DNA from: Tribonema minus
Lineage: Eukaryota; Sar; Xanthophyceae; Tribonematales; Tribonemataceae
Direction of reading: 5' to 3'
Length of the DNA: 64,000 nt
Assembly (NCBI GenBank): GCA_017506865.1
Contig: JAFCMP010000544.1
Coordinates: forward strand, 1-64,000
Shown here: one piece after another, positions 49,401 through 61,639 of the stretch
Layout of the letters: each line of letters opens with the position of its first letter
Numbering within the stretch: the first letter of the stretch is position 1
The notes under the pieces: generated by a model
Seen by the model: only the letters and a program-made list of their open reading frames with translations
Told to the model about the DNA's origin: nothing
The model's database searches: none
Program-made: the position numbers and the translations under genes

Positions 49401-50471
49401 GCTAAATAGCTGCAAAGCGGGCGCTTGGGGCTGTGCACAGTTTGAATGCATTCATGCAGCATGTGTCAAAGGGTTGTTTTGTGGCACAGCGAGGTGTAAT
49501 GTGGCTCAACACAACAGCAGAGACACGCAGGCAAGAACCGCACTGCTAGGTGCGAGGCAGTAGACAGCTGCGCAGAAAGCACTTCGATGTGCGCAGTGTT
49601 TACTTCCGTCCATGTGGCAGATTTCAACGAGCTTCTCTCCGCGCTATGACAACATGAGTTGTTGTGTCAGCTCGAAGCTCCAATTGTCGTGTGAAATCGA
49701 TAGCGTAGGTCTTACCCTATCATTGCCAACTGGCCGCAGGGCATAACAACGCGCACAGCACAATGAATGATTGGTCTTCGTCAACTCCTGATCACCTCTT
49801 CAAGGGACCATAACTGTTGCAGTCCGCCTGGCGCCATTGGCTAGTGGCAGTTTGACACGTGTTTAAGCCGCAGGCTTCTTTAAGGAAAGAACACGGGCAG
49901 CGCTTTTCTACCTGATAAGTATGATAACAAACTTGTTGCACCCAGCAGCCACTGCTCCAAATCAATGGGATTTGTGTTACCTTGCTCTCGGTGGCGGCAA
50001 CTTTGGCCTGGTGTGTGTCGGTGGAAAGCCCATGAAACGCGCTGCTGGATGCCCTCAATCCGCTGTGCTTTCCTCCAGCCTCCGATCCCCCCTTAGCCCG
50101 CCTTGTCAGTCCCGATGAACGAGATTGAGCATCCATAGCTTTGGCTGCTGTCACCGCTCCAGTCGCTGCGTCCGCCGACTCGTCGTAATCACCTGCGCAC
50201 AAGCAGAGTGTTGTGAGATTGAGCGGAAGCCCCAACTTGGCTGTCCTCACTTCCACGCATTCCGCGTGAAATGAAGCACGCAGCAAACAGCTGCAAGACA
50301 AGAGAAGCAGGAGCTGCCTTGCTGCAACTGCAGAGGTAGCGAGAGCTGCCAGCACGCACCAGAATCGCCAACTATGGGGTCCGCGGCCTCGTCGTCTTCA
50401 GTGGCAGAGCCTGCTGATATGATGCTTGATACGCTTTCCAATCTGCGCAATGGGTTTGATAAGGAGGACAT
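43464..50471 (-). CDS. CDS1: CDP-diacylglycerol synthase (phosphatidate cytidylyltransferase), complete
   Basis: Makes CDP-diacylglycerol from phosphatidic acid and CTP for phosphoinositide and phosphatidylglycerol synthesis, in ER-type membranes. Twelve exons join in phase to ~505 residues: 50471-50360, 50192-49981, 48961-48889, 47919-47735, 47381-47259, 46967-46888, 46719-46608, 46265-46077, 45782-45750 (only 33 bases), 44964-44863, 44303-44166, 43622-43464. Motifs: acidic N-terminus ([10 protein letters not shown]), membrane helices ([13 protein letters not shown]), [54 protein letters not shown] and the family signature [20 protein letters not shown] followed by GVTDRMDCQ. That signature has Asp after KDF where the usual residue is Gly, Ser or Ala. 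The start of exon 10 is the least certain boundary. Ends [10 protein letters not shown], stop 43466-43464. Confidence 0.95.
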
Positions 50472-50673
50472 CGCACAGCTGCCTTGCCGTGTTTTCTTCC
50501 CGCTGCTTTCACTTTTTTATCTGAGAGAAGTTGGGGGACTCGCCGCACTTGAAGAAAGCTGGAAACGTGGGCTGCTCTCTCTCTTGCAATTGCTGAGCTC
50601 AGTGCATTGATTGAGTGACTAGCTTTGAAGTTGGCGTCTGCGGGTACCTGCGGAAGGCCGAGGCCACTGGAGC
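50472..50673. promoter_or_regulatory. 202-bp bidirectional promoter region
   Basis: Start codons of CDP-DAG synthase (minus) and the POT transporter (plus) lie only 202 bases apart, so both promoters and 5' UTRs share this space. It includes TTTCACTTTTTTATCTGAGA-like T-rich sequence near 50508 and a CTCTCTCTCTTGC tract near 50575; no TATA box is obvious. Confidence 0.55.
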
Positions 50674-53600
50674 ATGAGCACAGATGACATCTCCTATCAC
50701 GACGCTGAAGACTTGACAGAGCCTTTGCTGTCTACTCCGCCGAAGAAGCGCTCTACCCTGCTGCATGTGACCGGCTATATCATCGTTTGCGAGTTCTGCG
50801 AGAGGTGGGTGTCTCAGTTCGACATCTCGCTTCTTCTTGACGATGTAACGGTATGACATGGCGAAGAATGCCTTTCAGGAAAATAATCATCAGCTCGTAT
50901 TTTCACCAGCACTTTTTGGTACAGGGCTTTTAGAGGTGGCACTGAACTGGCTAGCAGGTGATGAGGACCCAGCAGGCCCGCCAACTTACATTTTCTCCAG
51001 TCAAATGAGCTTGCTGCCGTGTGATGGCTGTTCCACATACACTGCCTGCTGTTCTTGACATCAGGCTGGCGTACTACGGGCTGGCCAGCAGCCTGGTGCT
51101 CTTCTTGCAAGAGCGTGTCCGCCTGGGCAATGCTGCTGCGGACGTACAGGTGAGGCACCGCTGCGAGTGCATCATACCTCAATGATCACCATGCACATCC
51201 AGCGTCTCCAGCACGTGCTAACAGTTGTCGTCTTGCAATGTGCGCGGTGCAGTATGCACTGTGGAGCGGCATGTGCTACGTGACGCCACTGCTGGGTGGC
51301 TACGTTGCAGACGCCTACCTCGGTAGATACAAGGCCATCCTCCTCTTCTCCTCTACCTACCTGGTGGGACTGGGGTTGACTGCATTTGCCACAGCACCTG
51401 CGCTGGACAGCGCCAACACCGCGACACCAGCGCTGCTGTTTGTGGGGATATACACCATTGCTATCGGTACTGGTGGCATCAAGCCAAACGTCAGCACATT
51501 TGGCGCAGATCAGTTCAAAGACTCATGCCCACAAGACACCGAGGTGAGGGGCGTATTCGATTGACATGTTGTGTCACTTGCACTCTAGTATGCACTCAGT
51601 CCGCAATGATCATGTTGTTGTAGGCAAAGTGAGTGTTCATTTGCCAGACCTCTGATTGTGCAACAGCAACCGGCCGTGCATAGACACTTTGGCATTGCTG
51701 CATGTGTTCATTTGCCAGACCTCTGATTGTGCAACAGCAACCGGCCGTGCATCGACACTTTGGCATTGCTGCATTAGGTCTGAAGATAATGCATCGCTGC
51801 CATTGCTGCCATCTCCATCACAGATCGCATTCGCTTGACAGTGAAGGTCAGGTCGTCATGCCACTGCGATGGCCTTGCCATACCTGAACGGACTCAAGTC
51901 TCCCTTCATGTTGCTCTGACCTTAATGCGTTGCTCGCATATTCATTTTCTTTTGTACATATCAGGAAAAGGCGAGCTTCTTCCTGTACTTTTACGGAAGC
52001 ATCAACTTGGGCGCGCTGATCAGCTATAGCCTGGTTGCGTACATATGCCAGTATGGCGTTGGCGGTCTGGGCGGAGAGCCATGGGGGTTTACAGTGGGGT
52101 TTACGATACCATGCATTGCCATGGCAATCGCCATCGTGCTTTTCGTTGCAGGGTGAGTGTCTTGTGTTTGGGGGTACAAAGTGCAATCTGTCAGGTGCTT
52201 GTGAGTGCTGGTGCCATGTCACATTTATCAGTCATCACACTGGGTGCATGCGTATAAGATGTGATGTCACGTTTAAACTTAAAAGACTCTGATAACGATG
52301 CTACTCTGCAATATATTCAAGTCTGCTATGCACGTGCATCGTTGCTGCCAAACTACTGTAAGCAGCATTGAATGCAAGTGCTGGTCGAGCACCTGCTGCC
52401 AGCACCATGTACGCCAACATTGGTGTTGCGCTGTTGCAGGTCACGGCGATACACCATATGCGGACCGGTTGGAGGGTCAATGATGAGCAAGTCAGCTGCC
52501 ATCATCAAAGATGCTGTGCTGCTCAGTCTGAAAGGGTCTAGTGACACAAGCTCAGGGAGTGCTGCAATGGATGAGAGCTACGAGGTGGATGCGCCGATGG
52601 TTGTCTCCACTGTGATTGTAGAGCACGATGCCCACGGCTGCCAACTTCACCATCGCCACCCAGCATCAGCGGAAGGAGGAACTGCAGCTTTGACCGCCGT
52701 TAATGCAGCTCTGGTGACGTCCGCAAGGCAGGCTGCAGTGCGCGATGGCGACATGCACAGCATGGCTCAGCTCGACTTGCCAGGCATGGGTGACAATGGT
52801 AGCGCCGTGCATGGAGCGCATTGGCTGAACCGGTGAGTATGTGCTACGGTGATGTGCAATGCCAGCTTCCAGCATTAGCGAAGTGATTCAATACCTCTTT
52901 GCCAGCTTCATGCCGGAACTGTTTGGAAGCTTCAGTTGGCAAGGGACTGCTCATGAAGGCACATATTCGTGGTTGAATACTGTTGAGGCTACTGGTGATG
53001 GCAAAGAGCGCTTGCGTACGGAGCAGCATTGTCGTAAACCTTTATTCAAGCGGGTCATCCTGCCCTTCTGCGTCCTGTCTCAGAGCAAGCGTCCTGTATG
53101 GCGGCAAGCATATGGACTCGGATGTGCAAGCAGTGAGGGGGCTATGGCGCCTCATGCCGCTGCTTGCCATGCAGGTACGCGATGCATGCGTTGGTAGCAT
53201 GAGCACGATTCATGGCCTGGCCATGCACCATAGAGTGACTGCTGATTCATGGCCCGTTTGTGCGCCGAGCATATTTCGGGCAGCATGCCTGCTTGGGGCA
53301 CAGATAGCCGAATGACACCATCATGGATCAATGATCGCACAACAACTAGATGGAAACGAATCAAAAAATTGTAGAGCTCCTAATGTTTGAGAGTGTGCAA
53401 AGCTTGCTGTTGTCTCGTCCCCCACGCCTGTTTAAATCTAGACTGCTGTGTGCTCATGTCTGGAGTTGACGACTGCTAGTAGCAGTGTGCCATGTTCAGC
53501 TGCTGTTGGTGTTGATTACAACTGTGACCCGTGTTGTATCTGCTGCTCTGCAGGTTCCGTACTGGGCAGTCTACGCTCAGATGAGCACTGCATTCCAGGT

Positions 53601-56440
53601 GAGACCGAAATTGTAGGTGTTGATGCGATTTGGCCGTGGCTCATGGCAACACTGGTTTCACTTGCTTGGTGGTTGAAACGGTTTATGTGCCTTTGAAACT
53701 GTTGTGGCGTGCATTGCTGCTTCAGCGACTTGTAGCAGGAATGAGTGATACCAGCGTTCACTGACGTCTATGCATGATGCTTTGGCTGTCTTGACCGCAA
53801 TGCAACCTCCTCTGCAGAACCAAGGCTGTCAGATGGACCTGAGCTTGAACAAGTCTATCAGCGTTCCTGTTTCAGGTAAGCACTGTTACGTACATGATGT
53901 GCTTTCTATCATCAGGTGCTGTGGGCAGAGCACTCCTCAAAATGCTCTTTGACAACGACTGTTTGCTATTTACCACTTAGCTGTGCACTGCATCTTCGTC
54001 TTCTTTCTACTAATCTTGTTGTTTTGACCTGTGTGATGTTGTCGCAGCTCTCAACATTTTTGATACCCTGGCCATTCTGGTCCTCATCCCAGTCTTCGAC
54101 AGGGTCATATTTCCTCTGGTTCTGGCCATGCAATCCTGGCGTTCCGCTAGGCGTGGCAGAAGCACCAGTCAACCAATTGTCATGGCTGGCTCCACCCCTG
54201 GCATGAGCCCACTAGTGAAGATTGGTTGGGGCTTCGCATTTGCTGGTGCTGCTGTGGTCGTTGCTGGTCTGGTGGAGGTGTGGCGAAAAGCACAAGTGGC
54301 CGCTGGCGATCACGCGCCCGTAAGTCACTGCTTGGGGGGCACTGCGTCGGATTATCAGTACACGCAGTTCCAGATGTACTACCGGAGCGGCAACCCAGCG
54401 GACAAGCCGGCACACTGCTGGTGAGTTTTGCAGCGGCAGCAACGGATCAGCTAGTTTCAAAGATGTGCTCGTGCATGCGCATCCACACTACGCGACTGCT
54501 GCCTTTGATCATCAAGTGTTGCAGTCACCTGTGCAAGCTAGTTGCCGCTGCCGTCCATTGCCATCAATCTCACAGCTTTGTGCGCGCTTGGCACCCAGTT
54601 AATTGCCATCACATTGAGGTGCTCATAGCACATTGATATACACTTCCAACACACTTTTCCATTTCTTCTTTGTTGTTTTTGCTCTGCAGGCAGGTGCCAG
54701 GCTGTAATCAACTAGATGCTTCAGGATTTCTTGCAAGTATGTGTATACTTTGTGATGTGATACCAAGGGCCAGCAGCCTCAGCATCTTGTGGCAAATACC
54801 CCAGTTTATACTCATTGGCACCAGCGAAATTCTGGTGAGTGAACATTGATGCAAGCGTAATGACTGTCTCGATGGCAGTGTCAAAGGTAGATTATGCATG
54901 TGCTCTGCAGCTTTCTGGTAGTATACAGTGTATGCCACACTGCCGGCGCATGCTTCTCAGAGAGCGCTTGAGCCATACCTTGAAGTACACTGCATGTATG
55001 CTGAAAGCCACAAATACTGCAGTATTCATCATGATGCCATTCATTGGTTTGATATGGCATCATGTCGCTGTCCTGCATGCCTGGGCCGTTGATGCTGGGG
55101 CTGAAGCAGAGAACCAGAAAATGTATCTTCTGACATACTTGTCTGCTTCACCTCGCTGTTTTGATCTGTACGGCAGGCTAGCGTAAGTGCAATGGAGTTC
55201 TTCTACTCTGAGGTGTGTCTTTGAGATCATGCATGTGTGTGCTGCCCCGTGATGCATGCCGGTGGCACTGCTGGATCAGCATCTCAGACCCTAGCAGTGC
55301 CTATGTTTGATGCGGTGGTACTGCTGTACATTAGAAACTTTGTTTGAGGCTGCATCGGCGTACTTGAAACCCAGTTGTGCAGCTGTGCAAATGGCTTTTG
55401 TATGGTTCATCGGCTTTTTTCCGCGGTTTGCATGTCATGTTTCCTGTGCCAGTGCTCGTGGCAATATGTTGCTGTTGCATGCTGCAGCAGCAGCGCCAAT
55501 GCCATGTGTTCAGCCCTGCATGAGTCATCAACACCATGCTGACTGCGAGGAGATGTGCTGCTGCTGACACAGGCACCTGCGAGCATGAAGAGCACCAGCT
55601 CAGCTTTGAACCTGCTGACAACAGCACTGGGTAGCTGGGTAACTATTCCACTTATTGCCGTGAGTGCACCATTACTTGTTCGACATTGGCCTGTCGTCAT
55701 TGCTTTTGATTTCGTGCCCTATTTTGTAATGCATGGGATGAATGAGGCTGACACTTGTTCAACATTGGCCTGTTGTAATTGCTTTTGATTTCGCGCCCTT
55801 TTTTGTGATGCATGGATGAATGAGGGTCAGCTTCAGATAATTAAAAAATACATCAGACTTGTATGTGCTGAGAAGTGATTTGCCCACGCTCCTGTTGTAC
55901 CTACTGGGCAGTGGCACTGCACGGCTCGTGTTGGCTGCACTTGAAGTATCCCACCAAACCTTGTCGCTGACATTCCCCCCTGCTCTTGCCGCATTGCAGC
56001 TGGTGAACATGGGATCAGAAGAACGGCAGTGGGTACCAGAGGACCTGAACCATGGCCACTTGGAACTGTTCTTCTTTTTACTGGCAGGTGTGTCAACTGC
56101 TGAATCGGGACAAGTGCTAAGGGTACTATCACTTGTGCTCCCGTCCCGCCTTATGTGCAGCACAGCCGTGACAACTTTGAGTCTGTCCGCAATGCAGGGT
56201 TGGATGTTTTTTTGTGCATCGTTGATGGCGCTTGAAAGAGAAATAGCTGAGACATGCCGTTTTTGACATGCCATTTGTGACGTTTTTCTTATTGTGCAAG
56301 AAAAGGTTTATGCACTTCAACCGAGCCTCGATTCATTTGTGACTGCCAATTCTTGTGCATGCTTGCTCTCCACAGGCTTCATGGCCATCACCGTTGTTGT
56401 ATATATACGTTGGTCCAGGGGGTACTGCCAAGGAACGTAA
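50674..56440 (+). CDS. POT/PTR (NPF) family proton-coupled oligopeptide/nitrate-type transporter, complete
   Basis: A 12-helix MFS-type proton symporter for small peptides, nitrate or related solutes; the substrate cannot be told. Fourteen exons in phase (~691 residues): 50674-50804, 51065-51149, 51253-51543, 51965-52152, 52440-52832, 53084-53174, 53554-53598, 53818-53875, 54048-54420, 54690-54834, 55177-55212, 55573-55659, 56000-56087, 56376-56440. Motifs: a dileucine-like EPLLST N-terminus, the E-x-x-E-R proton motif (CEFCERLAYYG), PTR signature 1 (GGYVADAYLGRYKAILLFSS), FLYFYGSINLGALISY (signature 2), VPYWAVYAQMSTAF, NQGCQMDLSL, ILWQIPQFILIGTSEIL, SAMEFFYSEAPASMKSTSSA. Between helices 6 and 7 is a ~130-residue hydrophilic loop (exon 5), longer than usual. 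The C-terminus may instead use a last exon at 57305-57418. Confidence 0.95.
51633..51774. repeat. 71-bp tandem duplication in transporter intron 3
   Basis: GTGTTCATTTGCCAGACCTC and following bases at 51633 repeat at 51704 with a single base change (CATAGAC versus CATCGAC). Very recent; lies wholly in the intron. Confidence 0.95.
55674..55832. repeat. ~81-bp tandem duplication in transporter intron 12
   Basis: CTTGTTCGACATTGGCCTGT, then TTGCTTTTGATTTCG and GCATGGATGAATGAGG, occur twice about 81 bases apart with several changes. Confidence 0.85.
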
Positions 56441-57304
56441 ATGTGAGGGTCGCCAGCACTGAGGTTTTGAAGGCCCTCTCCGCATGCTTTTGCAAGCATG
56501 CTTGCAGTCAGTGCTGGTGTGATGTTGATAGTGCCAACCTGTGTGACGACAGACTGCTGCATCTTTTCTGCACAACGGCAATGTGGATATTTTCAAACCT
56601 GATGCATCATGAGGCGTTCATTTTCCTCGTGTTTGTCTCACCAGTTTGTGACCAAGTGGGCCACTGCTGTGCTTGTTTGCCAGCACCTGCTGTTGAAGTA
56701 GTCTGTGACATGTCACATGATGAAATTGCAGCTTGCTTGTCGTGGCTGCATGTGTGTGCCAAAAGCCACTCTCTTGGCATTTTTGATGAGTGCTCGGGAA
56801 TTATTGTGCTTGCAGTGGTTGGGGGGATGGGGTTTATATAGGACAACTTTTGATGTGCTTTGACTGACGCCGACTGCAATCAGCTATGACATACCGGTGC
56901 ATAAGCATGAACGTGCATCATGAATGTATACATTTTCATGGAATTGACATGCTTGATTGCTCGCCAACATGTCTGCGTTGGCACAACGTGATAGAGCACA
57001 ACACAGGGGAGTCCTGGGGGAGCCTCTGACGTCACACAGGCAACACCTTGCAGCCTGCACAAATGTGCTCCTACAGGCGGGGAAGGGGTGTCCTTGAAAT
57101 GCATCTAGAGCGGCATGCATATATGCATCACTGATTAGAGTTCTGGTAGGTGCCAGCAGTGCTCAGGGCATCGATCAGAAAGCTGAAACAGTACATGTCC
57201 TTTGAACGCCATCAACATTTGTTGCACTCCTTGCTGTACACATCAACTCCCGTTCCTGCTCTCACAAAGTTCATATCATGACACCAGGCTTTCATCTCTT
57301 GCAG

Positions 57305-57418
57305 GCGCTCACAGGCGGTCGGTTCATGCTGGATGATCCAGATAGCGTCGGTCAGGCAAGTTCAAAGATGCAGGATGGCACAGACATTGAAGATGCCCCA
57401 AGCAGCATGAGTACTTGA
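57305..57418 (+). CDS. Candidate alternative last exon of the POT transporter
   Basis: After a CTCTTGCAG acceptor the frame reads ALTGGRFMLDDPDSVGQASS, then an acidic tail (DGTDIEDAPSSMST) to TGA. Splicing from a donor inside the last transporter exon (…ACCGTTGTT|gtatat) would be in phase and replace the terminal VYIRWSRGYCQGT. A degraded copy of this exon exists in the duplicated segment at ~61225-61310. No transcript evidence is available to choose between the two ends. Confidence 0.4.
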   Translation, partial: ALTGGRFMLDDPDSVGQASSKMQDGTDIEDAPSSMST

Positions 57419-57689
57419 AAAAAAAAATGTTTATTTATGGTGACACGAACCATGATTGTGGCTTCTGCTAGTGGTGGATAATACTTGTGCATGTGTTATG
57501 CACAGTCTACATTTGGGGGTTCATGTACATGTATGCATTGACGACCTTCACTCCAACACGCAGCGCTCGGTGCGCACGCAACCTAGTCTTTTTGCAGAAT
57601 CGATCGCGCCCCCCCCCTCCTGAAATGAATGCGTTCGTGCACTACGAGACCGTGTGTAACGCACGCGCTGCCCCCCTGCTCCACACGTG

Positions 57690-58290
57690 CAGCAGCGCTC
57701 AGTTTCCCGGCAGCGCAACTGCTATCGCGACCTTGCCGTGCACGTGCCGCCACCGTAGCTCCCCGAACGCTTGCTCGACGCCCTCCGCCGAAAGTAGTGG
57801 GCAAATGCTCGCGATAGGCGCCCTGCGTCGGCCCATGCAGCTCTTGTGCGCTGTCGGGCAATCTGGCGGTGCGTGCGCACGGGCAATAGCAGAGAGGGTT
57901 GAGCGCTGAAACGGAGGGCCTAAGGATAGGATTAGGGGTAGAATTGGAAGGTGAAACCGAGGCGAGCTAGCAAGCAGAAATTGACGACGGCGGGTGTGCA
58001 GGCGCGCCCATCATGCGGTACGTCAACTTTGAAGTTGCATTCACCCCCTCCTCGTTTTAACAGTTGCAAAGAACAAATGGACAATATACTGCATGGCAGC
58101 GCTCACCGAACGCAGAGCAGCTTGCGTACCTTCCCAAACAGGGTCATGGCCAGCACGCGATTGCACCCCGTGGTCGCCCATTCCACCATGCTGTGGCTGC
58201 CGAGCCTCAAGTAGTCGCCGTTCAGCATTTTGGGGTTGAGGCAATTGCAGACCGCCAAATGTTGCCTCCACCTGAGGAGATACGCTAAAG
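57690..58290 (-). pseudogene. Antisense gene fragment in copy A
   Basis: Minus-strand exon-like pieces: one ending at ~58130 (LNGDYLRLGSHSMVEWATTG, NRVLAMTLFGK) and one at ~57810-57700 (PLLSAEGVEQAFGELR, VHGKVAIAVALPGN then stop). The second resembles the C-terminus of medium-chain quinone-type oxidoreductases (an xxP-lSaEg-veqAF-xx-xxGKvai pattern), but this is tentative. Frame changes between the two copies suggest at least one is not functional. Confidence 0.3.
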
Positions 58291-58703
58291 CGAAAGTGTC
58301 TATGCGACACCAAGACCGCGGGCGTTGCTGAGGACGGCGAAACAATGCGCTGATCAAGGAGAGGCTGATAGCTGCTGATCAAGAACCATGGAAAGGCCGC
58401 TTTCGGTGCTATGACGTGTAGAGTGACACTGTGTTCAACCACACTTACCTCAGAGAGCAGAGTGACATTGCGTTTAACCACACTTACCTCAGAGAGCAGC
58501 GGTCTGGTGCAGGAAGAAACATGGTCTCACTTAGTGCAGCACCGTACGCTTGTAGGCCACAGTGCCTAAGCTCCCAAACCGCATCAAGGTGGAGACCGTT
58601 GCGAGAGCACTACCCTACAGTACTCCAAAAAGGGCTTGAACTACCACTACGCCTTTCCTTCAAAAAGCTGCCCTGCTGAAGCACCCTCTTGCGCCCCCCT
58701 CCT

Positions 58704-58704
<1 letters not shown>

Positions 58705-58748
<44 letters not shown>

Positions 58749-58799
58749 GCGCGCGCACACACGCACACACTAACACGCACACTCACACAGCTACGCAAG

Positions 58800-58832
<33 letters not shown>

Positions 58833-58852
58833 CCACACACACACACGCTCTG
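58705..58852. repeat. CA/CG dinucleotide microsatellite
   Basis: (CA)n with short CG interruptions in two blocks. The His-Thr and Cys-Val open frames across it are artefacts of the repeat. Confidence 0.97.
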
Positions 58853-58899
58853 GACTATGAAAACTTTGTCAATCAGCACACAGCCAGCTTGGAGTCCTG

Positions 58900-61200
58900 G
58901 ACATAAGGACGGTCGGGGCCAGGAAGGGGGCGGCGGAACCCCCTCCCTTTCCCAGAGAAAGGAAACCACTTGAAGTGGATTGCCTTCCGCGATCTGTTCT
59001 GCTCCAGACCGCAACCCGTCTCAGTGCATGTTGCTAGCGGATGGCAGCACAACAAGCACAGACCCACTGTGACGGCAGAAGGGAAGGGGGATGTACTTCA
59101 AGGAGCACACCTAGCCGACGCCTCTTTAACTATAGAGTTATCATATAAACTGCCGAGGGTTTGAACCAGAGAATCAAGAGGAGATAATCCACTTGAGTCA
59201 TCACTGGTCTCTTATGTGCAGAAGCGGGCCGTGTATCGTTCCGCACAACCAGGTCTTGCCTTACTTGTGCAGACAGATGGCGTCACACATCACAGCGCCC
59301 GTTTGCAGCACGCTCACCTCAATTCAGTCCCCTGGCTGGACGTAACAGAAGCCGTATGCAAGGTCCAAAGTGCTGTTGTGACGTGCCGGAAAACCCGCTC
59401 CCCAGGCCAAGGTCTCCCACCCTCTGGAGGTAGGAGCACCGCGGTGCCTCCAGGTCGCCCTCGCCAGTTTGGACACGAAAGCAGCTCGCTTGACACAGCA
59501 GGCAAGGCGTGGCGAAAGCAGTTGTTACTCGCCTGTTCGCCTCCTCAGTGCCGCACCGGTGCTCGCATGCCTGGAAGACCTCCTGCACCATTCTATCGGG
59601 CGTGAGTGGAGAGCCCGCGAGCCAGGCAGCGCCAGGATCTCGTACTACCTACTCCACAAAAGTCGTCGACCGCCCCCTACATGAAAGCCAGAGGTGCACT
59701 CGGTCTTCCAGACAGTTGAAACACACTCGGCACAGACGTAGTGTGTCGAACCCCTCTGCCCGCAGCAAGCAGGGGGCCCGCTCAGAGTAATGGCCAGGGA
59801 AGTGGGCCCTGACCACGCCGCTGAGCCTCCTATTTGTGTCCAGAAGGTGTTTTTTGCAACCGCTTGCGTGGATGCCTACATACCCCCCTCGCCAACCTCC
59901 CGACTTGAAGATCTCGTCTGAAGACTAATTAGTAATCATGTGCGCAATTGACCACCAGCAACATGCTGCTGGCGGCGGAGTATTTCTGAGACAGGGCAGC
60001 TGCTGGCAAGGATGAGCGATCTGATTTGAGTGAATGCCACCCACGTCATGTGCCCTATGACAAGGACATCCAATCAGACCGTTTCCTCTACGACAAGCTT
60101 GGCCTCTTTTAAAAAAGGTTGAGTATTCCAATTTCTGGGTCTGAGGCAGTGCATTGCCAAGCTGCGTGTTACAGTCACCATCAATGGCGATGCACAAGCC
60201 CTTGGCACATCCTGTGCGCTTGGCATCAATGCTAGTGAGTACTGCATCATTGCTGGATTTGTTGGACACCCTGAGCATGGTGCGAGCCACACAAGAGCTG
60301 CTGCCGCCGCACTTGAGAGAGGAACACGTACGCTGCTAAAGCCGAGCATAACCAGGCACCCCTCGAGTGCTGTGCATTGAGCGCTGCTTGCTGCACGCGT
60401 GCTAAAGGCAACTTCTGCACAAGCTGCGTGCACTACGCAGCGGCGAGATAATAGGAAGAGCACTTGCCAGATTGCAGACTTGCATTCATGTGACGGCACA
60501 CGCAGAGTCGCGCGCTGCCGTCATGTCTTCTCTATATATTCTTGTTTAAGGCGCACAAAGCCCAGATGGCAGATGTGTAGCTTGTTGTCTGAGTCTACAT
60601 GTGTTTTGTGAAAACTTGACAATGACTTCATGCGCAATGACAATCACTTCTACACGACACCGCCAAGATGGCCATCTGCTTGTTGGACTTCCTCGTTCTG
60701 CAGAAGCAGCAGATGCAAAAACAGACTCTACACTAATGACGTGCAAGTCTCAATGGTGCATTCTTCTGGACGCCCCCTTTAAAACATGACAAAACTCCCT
60801 ATGACCCCCCTCACCCACCACCGCCACCAGCAGGGCTATAGTGCACACATGTCTGGGCAATGCGGTCGTGTGACATCAGTCAGACAAGCCACTACCAGTA
60901 GAGCTGGTGACACTGTGTCACATCTGCCAGCCTCGAATGCCGTACGCCCGCTACAGCTGTCTTAGAGCGGTCATCTGCATTGACGGCCATATGAGTGTTC
61001 CTCTAAGTTTGTATTATCAACACATGCAAGACAGGTTGGTCAAGTGCAGCACGCAACTTGTATGGATGCTGCCAAGAAGTGGCGGGGCACAAATTTGAAC
61101 AGCGACGTGCCACATGAAGAGGAACTGAAATGCTTGTAAATTGTACTTCTACCAGGCAAAGTGCATCGGGGGCGCAAGTCATGGCCACATCATGTGCACA
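58900..61200. other. Spacer between duplication copies, with a LINE-like remnant
   Basis: On the minus strand ~59890-59640 one frame reads NRRLSGVVRAHFPGHYSERA, a Cys-rich RLCRVCFNCLEDRVHLWLSC block and RGRSTTFVE. This resembles the C-terminal Cys/His region of some LINE ORF2 proteins (C-x2-C then E-D-x-x-H-x-x-x-x-C) from a family different from the one above. The rest shows no supported gene. Confidence 0.4.
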
Positions 61201-61639
61201 CTTGAGTGGCGTGCAATTGTGGATGATCAAATGGCATCAGACAGGGTCAATTATGCATGACTGGAGGGCACTGACATTGAAGACGCAACTCAAGCAGCAC
61301 GAGTACATGAGAAAAAAGTATGTTTCATTTATGGTGACACAAATCATGACTCAGTGCTACAGGGTGCAGAGGTGCCATGATTGTGGCAGCTGCTAGCGGT
61401 GGGTATTTGTGCACGTGTTCTGCACAATCCACATCTGGGGATTTATGTATGCAGGACGACCTTCACTCCGACACGCAGCGCTTGGTGCGCCCGCAGCCTA
61501 GTCTTGTTTCACAACCGGTGGCGCCCCCCCCCCCCCCCCCCTCCCCACCCCCGAGAAAAATGCATTCGTGCACTACAAGACCGTGTGTAGAACATGCGGT
61601 GCCCCGCTGTTGCACACGTGCAGCAGTGCTCATGCTCCC

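Larger units (their letters stand above)
57328..58880. repeat. Segmental duplication, copy A
   Basis: Shares with 61218-62690, in order: a degraded GACATTGAAGA exon end, TTTATGGTGACAC, CGACCTTCACTCC(A/G)ACACGCAG, a C-rich run, the GTGCACTAC(G/A)AGACCGTGTGTA block, a TTAGG-like tract, CATCATGCGG, TTTGAAGTTGCA, GACA(A/G)TATACTG(C/T)ATGGC, CCATGGAAAG(G)CCGC and AAGCTGCCCTGCTGAAGCAC. It then runs into a CA microsatellite (58705-58852). Identity looks roughly 75-85 percent by eye. Confidence 0.88.

Noticed and set aside
58689-59014. His-Thr and Cys-Val rich open frames
   Set aside because: Produced by the CA microsatellite on either strand.
59319-59605. Overlapping open frames on both strands near 59.2-59.6 kb as a host gene
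   Set aside because: The only protein-like signal nearby is a LINE-type Cys/His block just upstream on the minus strand; the rest has no support.
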